Shown here: piece by piece, positions 1-8,043 of the stretch
How positions within the stretch are numbered: position 1 is the stretch's first letter
How the letters are laid out: every line of letters begins with the position of its first letter
Assembly: GCA_002300355.1 (NCBI GenBank)
Contig: NSGV01000001.1
Coordinates: 558,001 to 622,000, forward strand
Direction: 5' to 3'
DNA length: 64,000 bases
Source: Streptomyces sp. TLI_235
GTDB lineage: Bacteria; Actinomycetota; Actinomycetes; Streptomycetales; Streptomycetaceae
The notes under the pieces: generated by a model
Databases searched by the model: none
What the model saw: the letters and a program-made list of their open reading frames with translations, nothing else
Told to the model about the DNA's origin: nothing
Translations under genes and position numbers: made by a program

Positions 1-125
1 GTGCCGGGCTCGGACGGGCGGGCGGCGGGGGTGCGCAGGTCGGGCCGGTCGGCTGCCGCGGGGGTGCGTGCGGCGGCCCGGTCGGGGGTCGGACGGGCCG
101 GGCGGGGCGCCTCGGTGGTGCTCAC
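1..125 (-). CDS. Partial 5' end of a fourth gene in the MoxR operon
   Basis: A GTG start at 125-123 overlaps the TGA stop of the upstream gene (GTGA, 4 bases), and the frame stays open for 41 codons to the window edge. The visible residues are a Pro/Ala/Arg-rich stretch with no recognisable domain. In MoxR-vWA ternary systems the remaining members are a vWA protein and further bpX proteins, so one of these is the natural expectation, but nothing visible proves it. The overlap makes translational coupling to the gene before it likely. Confidence 0.55.
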   Translation of the reverse strand, partial: MSTTEAPRPARPTPDRAAARTPAAADRPDLRTPAARPSEPG

Positions 126-1813
126 TGGTCGCTCCCGATGACGTGGTGGATCCGCCCGGTGTCCGCCTCGCCGACCAGGATCCGGTCGGGGCCCTTGGGC
201 ACGGCGATCAGGGGCAGGGTGGGGTGGAGGGCGGGGCGGCCGCTGCCGCCGGACAGCCGGGCGAGGGTACGCCGACCGTTCGCACGGACGTGGCGCAGCA
301 CGGCGTCCTTGCGGCTGACGGTGATCAGGGCGGCGCCCTCGGCGCCGTGGACCAGCCCGATCACGTCCGCCTGCTCCCGGAAGGTGACGAGCTGGTGGAC
401 GCCGTCGCGGTCGACGAGGTCCCAGGCGCGGCGGTCCTTGCTCCAGGCGACGGCGCCGGCGCCGTGCAGCAGGTGGCGTGCGTGCTCGGCGCCGGCCGGC
501 AGGTCGCCCTCGTACAGGCGGCCGTCACGGGCCCGGTCGTAGGGCAGGTCCGCCGCCTGCCTGCCGACCGGCCCGTCGTCCTGGGCCTCGCCGTCCGCGC
601 CGATCCGCCACCAGCGGCCGGCGACCGGCAGCCGCAGGAACCGGCCGTCGACCAGCAGCGGCAGCACCGGCTCGGCCAGGAGCGCGTCCAGGCCGGCGCG
701 GTCGAGCCCGAGGGCGGCGCTGTCGCGGACCACGTACTCGCCGCGCTCGCAGAACCGGCGCCCGCTCACGTACGGGACGAGCTGGCGGCCCCAGGCGCAG
801 AGCACGATCAGCCGCCGTCCGGTGCGGCCGGCGGCCACGGCGGGCCCGGGCAGGTCGTGACGGCGGGCGCGGACCGCGGTGGCGTGCTGGTCGGAGCCGG
901 GCAGGTGCACGGCGAGCAGGACGTCCGCGTCGCGGCCACGGGCCAGCAGGGTGCGGGAGTCGGTGGTGAAGACCGGCAGGGCGCCGCCCCTGACGCCGGT
1001 CGGCAGCACCGCCTGCACCGGGGCGGCGCGGCGGAACCCGGCGCCGCGCAGCGCCCGGACGGCGATGTCGGGGGCGGGCAGCGGCAGCAGCGCGGTGGTG
1101 GGGGCGGCCGCGCCGGTGGTGATGCGGACCTCGACGCCGCCGGCGCCGTTCGCGTCCCACTGCACCGGCCGGGCGGTCAGGGCCCGGGTGCCGGTCGGGA
1201 GGAGGGCGGCGAGGCGTTCGGAGGTGAGCACCCACGCCCGGTCGCCGTCCTCCAGGAGCTCGCACGCGTGCCGGACGTCCTCGGGGGTCGGGTCGCTCCG
1301 GCGGCGGGCCTCCAGCCAGGCCGGGAGCAGGTCCTCCAGGCCGCCGCCGAGCCAGGTGCCGGAGAGGTCGCCGAGAATGCCGACCCGCAGGTCGGTGCCG
1401 CGGGCGGCGGCCCTGCGGTGCAGGACGAGCAGGGCGGCGAGCTGGACGAGGCGGGCGGCGCCGGCCTGCTCCGGGCCGGTGTCGGCCAGCACGACGGTCC
1501 GGCCGGTCGGCGTGGGGAAGGTGAACCCGGGCGCGAGGTAGAGGAGTTCGCCGTCGACGAGGCGGCGGAGGAACTCATCGGGGAACTCGTCGGCGAGCAG
1601 CCACTCGGAGGGGAGCAGCTGGTCCGGGCGGCCGGTGCGGGCGAGGCCGCCGTGGCCGTCCGGGGTGCCCTGGGCCCGGGCGGCCGGCTCGTGCTCGGAG
1701 ACCAGGGCGTCCAGGCGGCGCAGCAACGGGCCTAGGGCGGTGGCGAGTTCGGGGGTGAGGGCGGCGAGGGAGGCCGACCAGGGGGCGAGGGCGGAGGGCA
1801 GGGCGCTGGTCAT
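122..1813 (-). CDS. Large bpX-type partner protein of a MoxR ternary system (putative)
   Basis: 563-aa cytoplasmic protein without signal peptide or membrane segment. The ATG at 1813 overlaps the stop of the preceding gene (ATGA) and its own stop overlaps the next GTG, so it sits inside a coupled operon behind the MoxR ATPase. The C-terminal third has short repeated blade-like beta units (for example AVAWSKDRRAWDLVDRDG and VIGLVHGAEGAALITVSRKD, then a final segment ending IHHVIGSDQ), which fits a degenerate beta-propeller. Families with this genomic position are the bpX proteins of MoxR-vWA-beta-propeller systems described by comparative genomics as biological conflict systems. Assignment to bpX rests on context and blade-like sequence, not on a database match. 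Which bpX subfamily it belongs to is not resolved. Confidence 0.6.
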   Translation of the reverse strand: MTSALPSALAPWSASLAALTPELATALGPLLRRLDALVSEHEPAARAQGTPDGHGGLARTGRPDQLLPSEWLLADEFPDEFLRRLVDGELLYLAPGFTFPTPTGRTVVLADTGPEQAGAARLVQLAALLVLHRRAAARGTDLRVGILGDLSGTWLGGGLEDLLPAWLEARRRSDPTPEDVRHACELLEDGDRAWVLTSERLAALLPTGTRALTARPVQWDANGAGGVEVRITTGAAAPTTALLPLPAPDIAVRALRGAGFRRAAPVQAVLPTGVRGGALPVFTTDSRTLLARGRDADVLLAVHLPGSDQHATAVRARRHDLPGPAVAAGRTGRRLIVLCAWGRQLVPYVSGRRFCERGEYVVRDSAALGLDRAGLDALLAEPVLPLLVDGRFLRLPVAGRWWRIGADGEAQDDGPVGRQAADLPYDRARDGRLYEGDLPAGAEHARHLLHGAGAVAWSKDRRAWDLVDRDGVHQLVTFREQADVIGLVHGAEGAALITVSRKDAVLRHVRANGRRTLARLSGGSGRPALHPTLPLIAVPKGPDRILVGEADTGRIHHVIGSDQ

Positions 1814-2379
1814 GCGGGACGGCTCCCGGTGGGCTGCTCGGCGGATCCGGGGGCGGGGGCGGGTCCAGGGGCGGGGGCGGCGTCGGGCCCCGGCTCCGCG
1901 TCGGGCTCGGCCAGGAGGAAGCGGTCCAGCGCCGCGGGGTCGGTGGTGGGCGGCGGCGGGTCGGCGACCAGCGCATGCCCGGGCAGCAGGACGCACACCT
2001 GGCCGCGTCGGGCGCCGAGGGCGGCCGGCCACAGGGCGGGCGCGGGCAGCGGGCGCGCCGTGGTGGGGACGAGCAGTTCGCCGTCGCGCCCGAGGTAGCG
2101 GGCACCGTCGGCCCAGGGCAGGTCGCCGGCGGCGCCGAGAACGAGCAGGGCGCCCGCGTCCGCGAGCGTGCCGAGCCGCACGCCGGCGAGCAGCCGGGCG
2201 CGGGTCGCCGCGGCCAGGGCCGGTACGGCGTCGCCGAGGGCGAGCACCGCGGCGGGCGGCAGGGGCGGTTCGCGCCGCTCCCAGCGCAGCGCGAAAACCG
2301 GCACGGCGGCCGAGCCGCGAGCGGTGACGGGCCCGGGGGCGGACGGCTGGGCGGGAACGGACGGCTGGGCGGTGGTCAC
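1810..2379 (-). CDS. Small bpX-type accessory protein of the MoxR operon (putative)
   Basis: 189-aa protein starting with GTG at 2379, overlapping the MoxR stop by four bases (GTGA) and ending in an ATGA overlap with the next gene. An Ala/Pro-rich N-terminal tail precedes a compact domain of about 110 residues with the motifs LRWERREPPLPP and DLPWADGARYLGRDGELLVP. The last 35 residues are a Pro/Ala/Asp-rich low-complexity tail. The short LPW-x-G-x-x-YLGRD pattern is what I would expect for one of the small bpX domains of MoxR-vWA ternary systems, but this is recognition by eye. No catalytic residues are obvious. A scaffold or adaptor between ATPase and effector is the likely role. Confidence 0.55.
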   Translation of the reverse strand: MTTAQPSVPAQPSAPGPVTARGSAAVPVFALRWERREPPLPPAAVLALGDAVPALAAATRARLLAGVRLGTLADAGALLVLGAAGDLPWADGARYLGRDGELLVPTTARPLPAPALWPAALGARRGQVCVLLPGHALVADPPPPTTDPAALDRFLLAEPDAEPGPDAAPAPGPAPAPGSAEQPTGSRPA

Positions 2380-3683
2380 GTCGGGGAGACCGCCACGACC
2401 AGGTCCGCGCGGACGCCCGCGAGCACGGCGGGCAGGTCGTCCGGATCGAAGCCCGCGTCGATCTCGCGCAGCACGCCCTCCAGCCGCAGCCGCGAGTCCG
2501 GGCCGCCCGGGAGCGTGCCGTGCTCGGCGAGCAACGCGACGGCGGAGCGCGCGAGCCGCTCGGCCCGGGCGTGGGCGCTGCGCGACATCTCCTCGGCGGC
2601 GTGCACCAGGCTGTGGTTGGCGGCCTTCTCGATCAGGTCGGCGAGGGTGTCACGGGCGAGCGCCTGGGCGTCGGCGGTGGGGGCGATGAGCGGCAGCACC
2701 CACAGGTCGCGGGTGGTGGCGCGGTCCCGTCCGTCGAGGACGGCGGCGGCAGCCACCAGCCGCTGGGAGCGCACGGCCCGGCGGTCGCTGACGGGGACTC
2801 CGGCGGCGCGCAGCCGCCGCAGGGCGGTGGCGACCGCCGGGGTGACCTCGGTGAGGTCGCAGGCCCGGGCCGCGGCGGCGAGCCGGTCGAGGGCGCCGAG
2901 CACGTCGGCGGGCCGGCCGGGTGCGCCGTGCGGCGCCGCACCGCCGGCCGGCGGCAGCGAGACCGGGGCAGGGGCCGGGCGGCGTCCGGCCTCGAGGAGC
3001 TCCTCCAGTCGGGCGTCGGCGACCGGTTCGACGAACAGCCGGGCGAGGAAGCGGTCGGCGAAGGCGGCGAGATCGGGGTCCTCGGGCAGGTGGTTGGCAG
3101 CGCCGACGCAGACCCTCAGCGGGCTGGCCAGCACCGTGCCGCCACGGCGGAAGACCCGCTCGTTGAGCAGCCCGAGGAGGGTGTTGAGGACGGCGGTGGA
3201 GCCGAGGAACACCTCGTCCAGGAAGGCGATGTCGGCCTCGGGCAGCATGCCCCCGGTCTGGAACTCGACGAGGCCCTCGCGCAGCCGTCGCAGGTCGACC
3301 GGCCCGAACAGCTCGTTGGGCTCGGTGAACCGGCCGAGCAGGTACTCGAAGTAGCGCCCGCCGAGTTGCCCGGCGACCCGCCGCACGGCCTCGGACTTCG
3401 CCGTGCCCGGCGCACCGACGACCAGCAGGTGCTCACCGGCGACCGCACACAGCGCCACGACCTCGGCGACGACCTCGCGGTCGACCATGCCCCGGCCCGC
3501 GGCGGCGACGGCGGCCGCCACGAGGTCCGCGTCGGCCGTGCCCGCACCGCCGTGCGCAGGCGCACCGCCCTGGCCGGGCACCGGGGACGGCGCGGTCGAC
3601 GTGGCCGCCGGGATCGACGGGGACACGGAGGGCTGCGGGGTCGCGGGGTTCGGCGAGGCCGCAGCGGCGGGTATGTCGGTCAT
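2376..3683 (-). CDS. MoxR-family AAA+ ATPase
   Basis: 435-aa AAA+ chaperone-like ATPase. A Pro/Ala-rich N-terminal tail of about 60 residues is followed by Walker A (VVGAPGTAKSEAVRR), Walker B (IAFLDEVF) and the MoxR signature NTLLGLLNERVFRRGG, then a helical lid domain. MoxR proteins remodel partner proteins with a vWA protein. Here the gene heads an operon of overlapping genes with bpX-like partners, as in MoxR-vWA-beta-propeller conflict systems. The ATG at 3683 is preferred over the GTG at 3689: there is no Shine-Dalgarno, but a -10 box TAGACT lies at 3698-3693, nine bases upstream, so the mRNA is probably leaderless. Confidence 0.85.
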   Translation of the reverse strand: MTDIPAAAASPNPATPQPSVSPSIPAATSTAPSPVPGQGGAPAHGGAGTADADLVAAAVAAAGRGMVDREVVAEVVALCAVAGEHLLVVGAPGTAKSEAVRRVAGQLGGRYFEYLLGRFTEPNELFGPVDLRRLREGLVEFQTGGMLPEADIAFLDEVFLGSTAVLNTLLGLLNERVFRRGGTVLASPLRVCVGAANHLPEDPDLAAFADRFLARLFVEPVADARLEELLEAGRRPAPAPVSLPPAGGAAPHGAPGRPADVLGALDRLAAAARACDLTEVTPAVATALRRLRAAGVPVSDRRAVRSQRLVAAAAVLDGRDRATTRDLWVLPLIAPTADAQALARDTLADLIEKAANHSLVHAAEEMSRSAHARAERLARSAVALLAEHGTLPGGPDSRLRLEGVLREIDAGFDPDDLPAVLAGVRADLVVAVSPT

Positions 3684-3692
3684 GATCACGGG

Positions 3693-3723
3693 AGTCTACG
3701 GTCCGCCGCCACCGCCCCACCAA
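3693..3723 (-). promoter_or_regulatory. Putative leaderless promoter of the MoxR operon
   Basis: On the minus strand TTGGTG and TAGACT are separated by 19 bases, and the ATG of the MoxR gene follows nine bases after the -10 box. That spacing would put transcription start at or within a few bases of the start codon. The -10 match is good; the -35 match and spacer are imperfect. Confidence 0.4.
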
Positions 3724-4103
3724 GGGGTTTCCGCCCAGCTCCGAGGGGCCGCCGGGGAGCCGGCGACGTCGGTTCCCACTCGCTGCCGGGGCCCGCCCCC
3801 GCGGCCACCCGGACCGGGATCCGTCGGCGCCCGGCGAGCCGCTCCGCCGGCAACCGGGCGCCCGCCGCCTCGGGCGCACCGTAGGCCGGAAGGTGGCCGA
3901 ACAGGGCCGGGACCGCCGCGAACTCGCCGCCGCAGCGTCACCGGCGCACCGCCGGAGGCCGGCACGCCCGCGACGGCCTCCTCCAGCCCGGGCACCCCGT
4001 GCCCCGTGGGGCCGCCGAGGAACACCGATACGGTCCCGTGCACCGTGGCGACGGAGTGGTCCTCCCCGACCATCCCCGTTCCCCCGGGTGATCCGATCAC
4101 CAA
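3700..4103 (-). other. Gap upstream of MoxR with a possible frameshifted coding remnant
   Basis: The 475-base gap between the MoxR and M64 genes holds a minus-strand frame from ATG 4103 with strong G/C at third positions for about 55 codons (starts MVIGSPGGTGMVGEDHSV). After about 3930 the coding-like bias moves to the next frame (AAVPALFGHLPAYGAPEAAG), suggesting one indel. No family is recognised. It could be an upstream member of the MoxR operon or simply biased GC-rich spacer. Confidence 0.25.
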
Positions 4104-4159
4104 TCAGACCGGCCGCCCACTACATGCCCGGCACGCTGGCCGGAGCGGGCGAGCCGGGG

Positions 4160-5533
4160 TCAGGGGGTGCCGGCGACCCGCCAGGTGAGGGTGTCGGTGG
4201 CGAGGTCGCGCACCTGCGGGTCGCGGACGGCGTCGGTGCGGTCGACCGAGATCGCGCTCAGGCGGTGTGTCCTGCCGTCCGGGCGGACGCCGAGCGCGGC
4301 CGGGACGACGGAGGTGCGGCCGCGGACGGCGGGAACCTCGGCGCCGTCCAGGTACCAGCGCAGCTCGGGTGCGGCGAGGCCGGTCAGCGCGGCGGGGGCG
4401 ACGGTGATCCGGGTGCTGCGGCGGACGGTGCTGCCGGGGGGCAGGTCGCTGCTCAGCCCGTTGGCCTTGCGGTAGAAGCCGGCGATCATCGCCTCGCGCC
4501 CGGGCCGGTTGAAGTCGGTGCTGGAGAGCGCGCGCATGATCGAGGTCTGGGTGGGCCGGTAGAGGCCGTGCGGGTAGTAGTCGCTGCCCTCGTAGGTGCC
4601 GACGGTGCCGCCGGTGGGGTCGTCGGCGCCGAGCCAGCGGTACCACTTGGCGCGGTCGGCGAGCAGCTGGTCGGCGGTGCGGTTGGTGGCGTTGGGGCCG
4701 TCGACCTCGCCGTCGGTCCAGGTGCCGTAGGACGGGTAGGTGTACTCGTCGTGGAGCTGCCCGACCGAGTGGCCTATCTCGTGGGCGGCGATCAGGCTGG
4801 AGGAGGCGTTGTCGGAGGAGAGCGTGGAGACGCCGTCGAAGGGGTAGCCCTCGGCCTCCAGCCCGTAGTAGCCGGCGCCGCCGTACTTCGCCGAGTTGGC
4901 GACCACCACGACCAGGTCGGCGGCGGGTGCCTTGGCGGCGTACGCGGCGACCTTGTCGAGGTCGGTGCAGACCAGCCGCTCCGTCTCGGCGCACCAGAAG
5001 TAGCTGCCGAGCGCGGTGTCGCGGACGGTGCCGGTGTCGGGGTCGCCGGTGATGCCGGAGTCGTGCGAGACGGCGTCGACCGTCCAGACGTTGAACAGGC
5101 CGCGGTAGCTGCGGTAGGGCTCGATCGCCGTGATGGCGGCCCACTTGGCGGCGGCGGCCGCGTGGAAGGCGTCCTGCTGGTCGGCGGTGTAGCCGTCGCC
5201 GACGATCACCACGTCGAGGCGGTCGGCGGTGGGCCCGGTGACGGCGAGGCGTCCGACGGCCCCGCCCCCGGTGACGTCACCGGGTGCGGTCCGGCCGGAG
5301 ACGCCCTTGCGGTGGGCGGGCGAGGCGACCGGGACGCGCACTCTGCGGCCCTCCGCGTCCGGGCCGGTGAACGCCTCGGCGGTCACGGTCCGTTCGGCCG
5401 GGGCGGCCGACGGTGAGCCGGTGGCGGGCGGGCTGCTTCCGGCGGGAGTGGCCGCCGCGGGGGCGGCGGTCAGCGCCAGGGCGAGGGTGAGGCCGGCGGC
5501 GAGCGCGGTGCGGCGGGGCATGCGGGTGCGCAC
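4160..5533 (-). CDS. Secreted M64-family metallopeptidase
   Basis: 457-aa exported zinc peptidase. The first 30 residues are a signal peptide (RRTALAAGLTLALALTAAPA, then an A-x-A cleavage region). The zinc site is HEIGHSVGQLH at residues 251-261, giving His251, His255 and third ligand His261 with catalytic Glu252, as in the M64 (IgA peptidase-like) family. VVIVGDGYTADQQDAF near residue 108 is the usual start of the catalytic domain. The GTG start at 5533 has AGGAGG four bases upstream; the in-frame ATG five codons on is an alternative. It probably degrades extracellular protein; the true substrate is unknown. A 20-base palindrome lies in its promoter region. Confidence 0.9.
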   Translation of the reverse strand: MRTRMPRRTALAAGLTLALALTAAPAAATPAGSSPPATGSPSAAPAERTVTAEAFTGPDAEGRRVRVPVASPAHRKGVSGRTAPGDVTGGGAVGRLAVTGPTADRLDVVIVGDGYTADQQDAFHAAAAAKWAAITAIEPYRSYRGLFNVWTVDAVSHDSGITGDPDTGTVRDTALGSYFWCAETERLVCTDLDKVAAYAAKAPAADLVVVVANSAKYGGAGYYGLEAEGYPFDGVSTLSSDNASSSLIAAHEIGHSVGQLHDEYTYPSYGTWTDGEVDGPNATNRTADQLLADRAKWYRWLGADDPTGGTVGTYEGSDYYPHGLYRPTQTSIMRALSSTDFNRPGREAMIAGFYRKANGLSSDLPPGSTVRRSTRITVAPAALTGLAAPELRWYLDGAEVPAVRGRTSVVPAALGVRPDGRTHRLSAISVDRTDAVRDPQVRDLATDTLTWRVAGTP

Positions 5534-5566
5534 ATGCCCTCCTCTCGGGTCGAGGGGTTAAGAGCT

Positions 5567-5586
5567 GAGTTAAGTGGGTTTAACTC
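5567..5586. promoter_or_regulatory. Palindromic operator upstream of the M64 peptidase
   Basis: GAGTTAA-gtgggt-TTAACTC is a perfect 7+7 inverted repeat with a 6-base spacer, 34 bases upstream of the GTG start. A further GTTAA half-site lies just to its left at 5557-5561. It stands out as AT-rich in GC-rich DNA and looks like a repressor site. The cognate regulator is unknown; the HTH-TPR gene next door is one candidate. Confidence 0.45.
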
Positions 5587-5820
5587 GCCGCTGAACATAG
5601 GCCCGTCGGACCGGCCCGGCAAGAGGCGGCGCACCGATTCCCGTACGGCCAGCGATAATTCGTCCACTCCGCCGACCGGCCGTCAGACCGGACGTCGGAC
5701 GGCGGGTCGGCGCACCGCGGCAGCCGGCGAAGGACGCGGCGCCGGACCGGGGCCGAGCGCGGCGGGCAGCGCATAGGGTGGCCCTCGCACGGACGGGGCG
5801 AGCGGACAGGTGGGACAGCA

Positions 5821-7191
5821 GTGGCGGACACGACGACCCCGGCGGACCCGGACACCGCCGGCACCGTCGGCCGGCGGGTGCACCGGCTGCGGGTCGAACG
5901 CGGCCTCACCCAGCGCCAACTCGCCGAGCCCGCCTACACGGCCGCCTACATCTCGATACTGGAGTCGGACCGGGTGCGGCCCTCCGAGGCGGCCCTGCGG
6001 CACGTCGCCGAACGGCTGGGGGTGACGTTCGAGGAGCTCGCCACCGGTCGGCCGCCGCACATCGCGACCGGCCTGCGGGCCGAACTCGTCGACGCCCAGC
6101 GGCTACTGGCCCTCGGCGAGGGCGAGGAGGCGGCCGCCGCGTACCGGCGGCTGCTGGCCGGCGCCGAGCGGCACGGCCTGGACGCCGAACGGGCCGCCGC
6201 CCTGCTCGGGCTCGGCCAGTGCGCGCTCTACGCGGGCGATCTCGCCGCCGCCCGCGGACACTTCGAGGCCGCGGAGCCGCTGCTGGCCGACGCGCCGCCG
6301 CTGCAGCGGGCCCGAGCCGTCCGCGGCCGCGCCGTCGCCCACCTGCTGGCGGGCGAACTCCGCTACTCCTGCTACCTGCTGGAGAGCGCGATCGACGAAC
6401 TGAACTCCGCCGGGCTGCAGGACCCGGACGCGCTGGTGCTGCTGTACACCGCGTCCGTCGCGCCCTACCTGGACATGGGCGCGCACGCCCGGGCCGCGCA
6501 GGCCGCCGAGATCGCGCTCGGTCTGGCCCCGCAGGTCACCGACCCGGCCGTGGTCGCGGGCATGCACCGGACGGTCGCCCGCACGCTGCTCGCCGAGGGC
6601 CGCACGGCGGAGGCCGACGCCTCCCTCGCCAGGGCCGCGGCGCTGTACGAACAGCTGCAGATCCGCCCCGAGTTGGCGCACTGCCACTGGATGCGCGGCT
6701 ATGTACACGCGCAGGACGGCGCGCTGGACGCCGCCGCCCGCGAACTCACCACCGCCCGGGACATGCTGGCGGCCGGCCGGGCCGAGCTGTACACGGCCCA
6801 GGTGGAGGTGGAACTGGCGGACGTCCTGCGCAGGCTGGGCCGCCGCGAGGAGGCCGGGCAGCTGCTGCTGCTCCTCCTCGACCGGCTGCAGCCCGGCCGC
6901 GGACCGGTGCACCGGGCCGCCGCCCACCGGCTGCTGGGCCTGCTCGCCGAGGACGGCGAGGACACCGCGGCGGCCGAGGAGCACTACGGGCGCGCCCTCG
7001 CCCTGCTGGAACCCACCGGCGCGGCCGGCGACCTGGCCGACCTCTGCCGCCTGCTCGGCGACCTGCAGCGCCGCCTGGGCCGCACCGAGGCCGCCCTGGA
7101 CACCTACCGCCTCGGCCTCGGCCACGCGGCGGCCCCCGGCACCACCACCCTCGGCCCCGCCCCGACCCCGCCCCCGCTCACCACGCCCTGA
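5821..7191 (+). CDS. XRE-type HTH regulator with TPR repeats
   Basis: 456-aa regulator. Residues about 17-73 form an XRE helix-turn-helix (RRVHRLRVERGLTQRQLAEP, then YISILESDRVRPSEAALRHV). The rest is a helical array of TPR-like repeats (for example EEAAAAYRRLLAGAERHGLD and AAARGHFEAAEPLLADAPPL). This layout matches streptomycete and Firmicute regulators that sense a peptide or small ligand through the TPR part. The GTG start at 5821 follows AGGTGGGAC. It is transcribed away from the M64 peptidase and could control it. No ligand can be inferred. Confidence 0.85.
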   Translation: MADTTTPADPDTAGTVGRRVHRLRVERGLTQRQLAEPAYTAAYISILESDRVRPSEAALRHVAERLGVTFEELATGRPPHIATGLRAELVDAQRLLALGEGEEAAAAYRRLLAGAERHGLDAERAAALLGLGQCALYAGDLAAARGHFEAAEPLLADAPPLQRARAVRGRAVAHLLAGELRYSCYLLESAIDELNSAGLQDPDALVLLYTASVAPYLDMGAHARAAQAAEIALGLAPQVTDPAVVAGMHRTVARTLLAEGRTAEADASLARAAALYEQLQIRPELAHCHWMRGYVHAQDGALDAAARELTTARDMLAAGRAELYTAQVEVELADVLRRLGRREEAGQLLLLLLDRLQPGRGPVHRAAAHRLLGLLAEDGEDTAAAEEHYGRALALLEPTGAAGDLADLCRLLGDLQRRLGRTEAALDTYRLGLGHAAAPGTTTLGPAPTPPPLTTP

Positions 7192-7334
7192 CCGACCCCG
7201 GGGCCACGGATCGGACGGGCCCGCTGGCACCGTGCGGAGCAGAGGCGGCGGGGGTGGCGCGACGGGCCCGGGGCGGTAGGGCGGGCCCGTTCGCGAGCCG
7301 CGCGGCGGTGGCAGGCCCGGCAGATTCGTCGCCG

Positions 7335-7793
7335 TCAGCCCGCGCGGCGGGCGGTGGGGACGACGGCGGGGCGGACGCCGCCGATCGGGCGGGTGGCGAA
7401 GAGGCTCTCGGGTTCGACGGGGCCGAGCTGGCCAGGGGTCAGTCGGAAGGCGATCAGGTGTCCGCCGGCGACGGCGAGTTCGACCCGGGCTCCGGCCGGG
7501 ACGGCGCCCGGCATCACACCGGTCACCGCGGCCTGCACGGTGAATCCCTCGTCGAGGGCGACCACGTACGGCATCGGCTCGCCGGCGCCGCGTCGGGCCG
7601 CGGGCAGCAGGCGGCGGACGGTGCCGGTGCCTCCGCTGACCTCGTCCTCCATGTCGGCGCTGCCGCACACGGGGCAGAGCATGCGGACGGGTGCGGTCGC
7701 GGCGCGGCACCAGCGACAGCGTCGGAAGACCAGTTCGGGGCCCGGCTGCTCGGTGGCGGTTGCCCCGGAGGACACGGTGGCGACGGGGTTCAT
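7335..7793 (-). CDS. DUF35-like OB-fold protein with zinc ribbon
   Basis: 152-aa protein with an N-terminal rubredoxin-like zinc ribbon (CRWC then CPVC, residues about 27-45) followed by an OB-fold (GTVRRLLPAARR to RVELAVAGGHLIAFR). This is the ChsH2/DUF35 architecture, whose members usually act as non-catalytic partners of thiolases, acyl-CoA hydratases or related acyl-CoA enzymes. The ATG at 7793 has GGAGGAG seven bases upstream; an upstream in-frame extension to 7982 lacks such a site and covers operator DNA. It is divergent from the aminotransferase, with tandem operators between them. Confidence 0.75.
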   Translation of the reverse strand: MNPVATVSSGATATEQPGPELVFRRCRWCRAATAPVRMLCPVCGSADMEDEVSGGTGTVRRLLPAARRGAGEPMPYVVALDEGFTVQAAVTGVMPGAVPAGARVELAVAGGHLIAFRLTPGQLGPVEPESLFATRPIGGVRPAVVPTARRAG

Positions 7794-7870
7794 GGCGGCT
7801 CCTCCCGGTCCGGGCCAGGGCGCGCGAAAAGCCGCCGCCGAGGCCCGATCGACACGACACCGGGAGCGTA

Positions 7871-7907
7871 TGGCACTGAGTGCCAATCGGTAAAGGCACT
7901 GAGTGCA
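7871..7907. promoter_or_regulatory. Tandem TetR-like operators
   Basis: TGGCACTGAGTGCCA (7871-7885) is a perfect 15-base palindrome around one central base. The same core GGCACTGAGTGC recurs at 7895-7906, 23 bases further, so both copies face the same side of the helix. They lie in the leader of the DUF35-like gene. The pattern is typical of TetR-family sites, but no tetR gene is present in the window. Confidence 0.6.
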
Positions 7908-7930
7908 CGCAGCCACACCGGGCCACGCAT

Positions 7931-7968
7931 ACGCTCGAATCGATTGCTTGAACAATTGAATCGAGCGT
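7931..7968. promoter_or_regulatory. Long imperfect palindrome upstream of the aminotransferase
   Basis: Two 16-base arms (ACGCTCGAATCGATTG and CAATTGAATCGAGCGT) pair at 14 positions around the 6-base centre CTTGAA. It is AT-rich and 76 bases upstream of the aminotransferase start. Lrp/AsnC regulators bind such sites, and an Lrp gene follows the aminotransferase, so it is the obvious candidate ligand-responsive operator. Confidence 0.5.
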
Positions 7969-8043
7969 CTTTTCTTGCTCACGCGCTCCGTACCTGCCTA
8001 CAGTCGGGGCATCTCCCCCGGCCCCCGACGCTGAGGTACCGCC

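Noticed and set aside
68-1735. A 555-codon open frame on the plus strand opposite the bpX-like gene
   Set aside because: It is an antisense shadow of GC-rich coding DNA: no ribosome binding site, Gly/Ala/Val-rich product without domains, and the minus-strand gene fits operon overlaps exactly.
7195-7300. GGGCCC-containing inverted repeats after the HTH-TPR gene as terminator
   Set aside because: The arms are short and each is self-complementary; such GGGCCC runs are expected by chance here.
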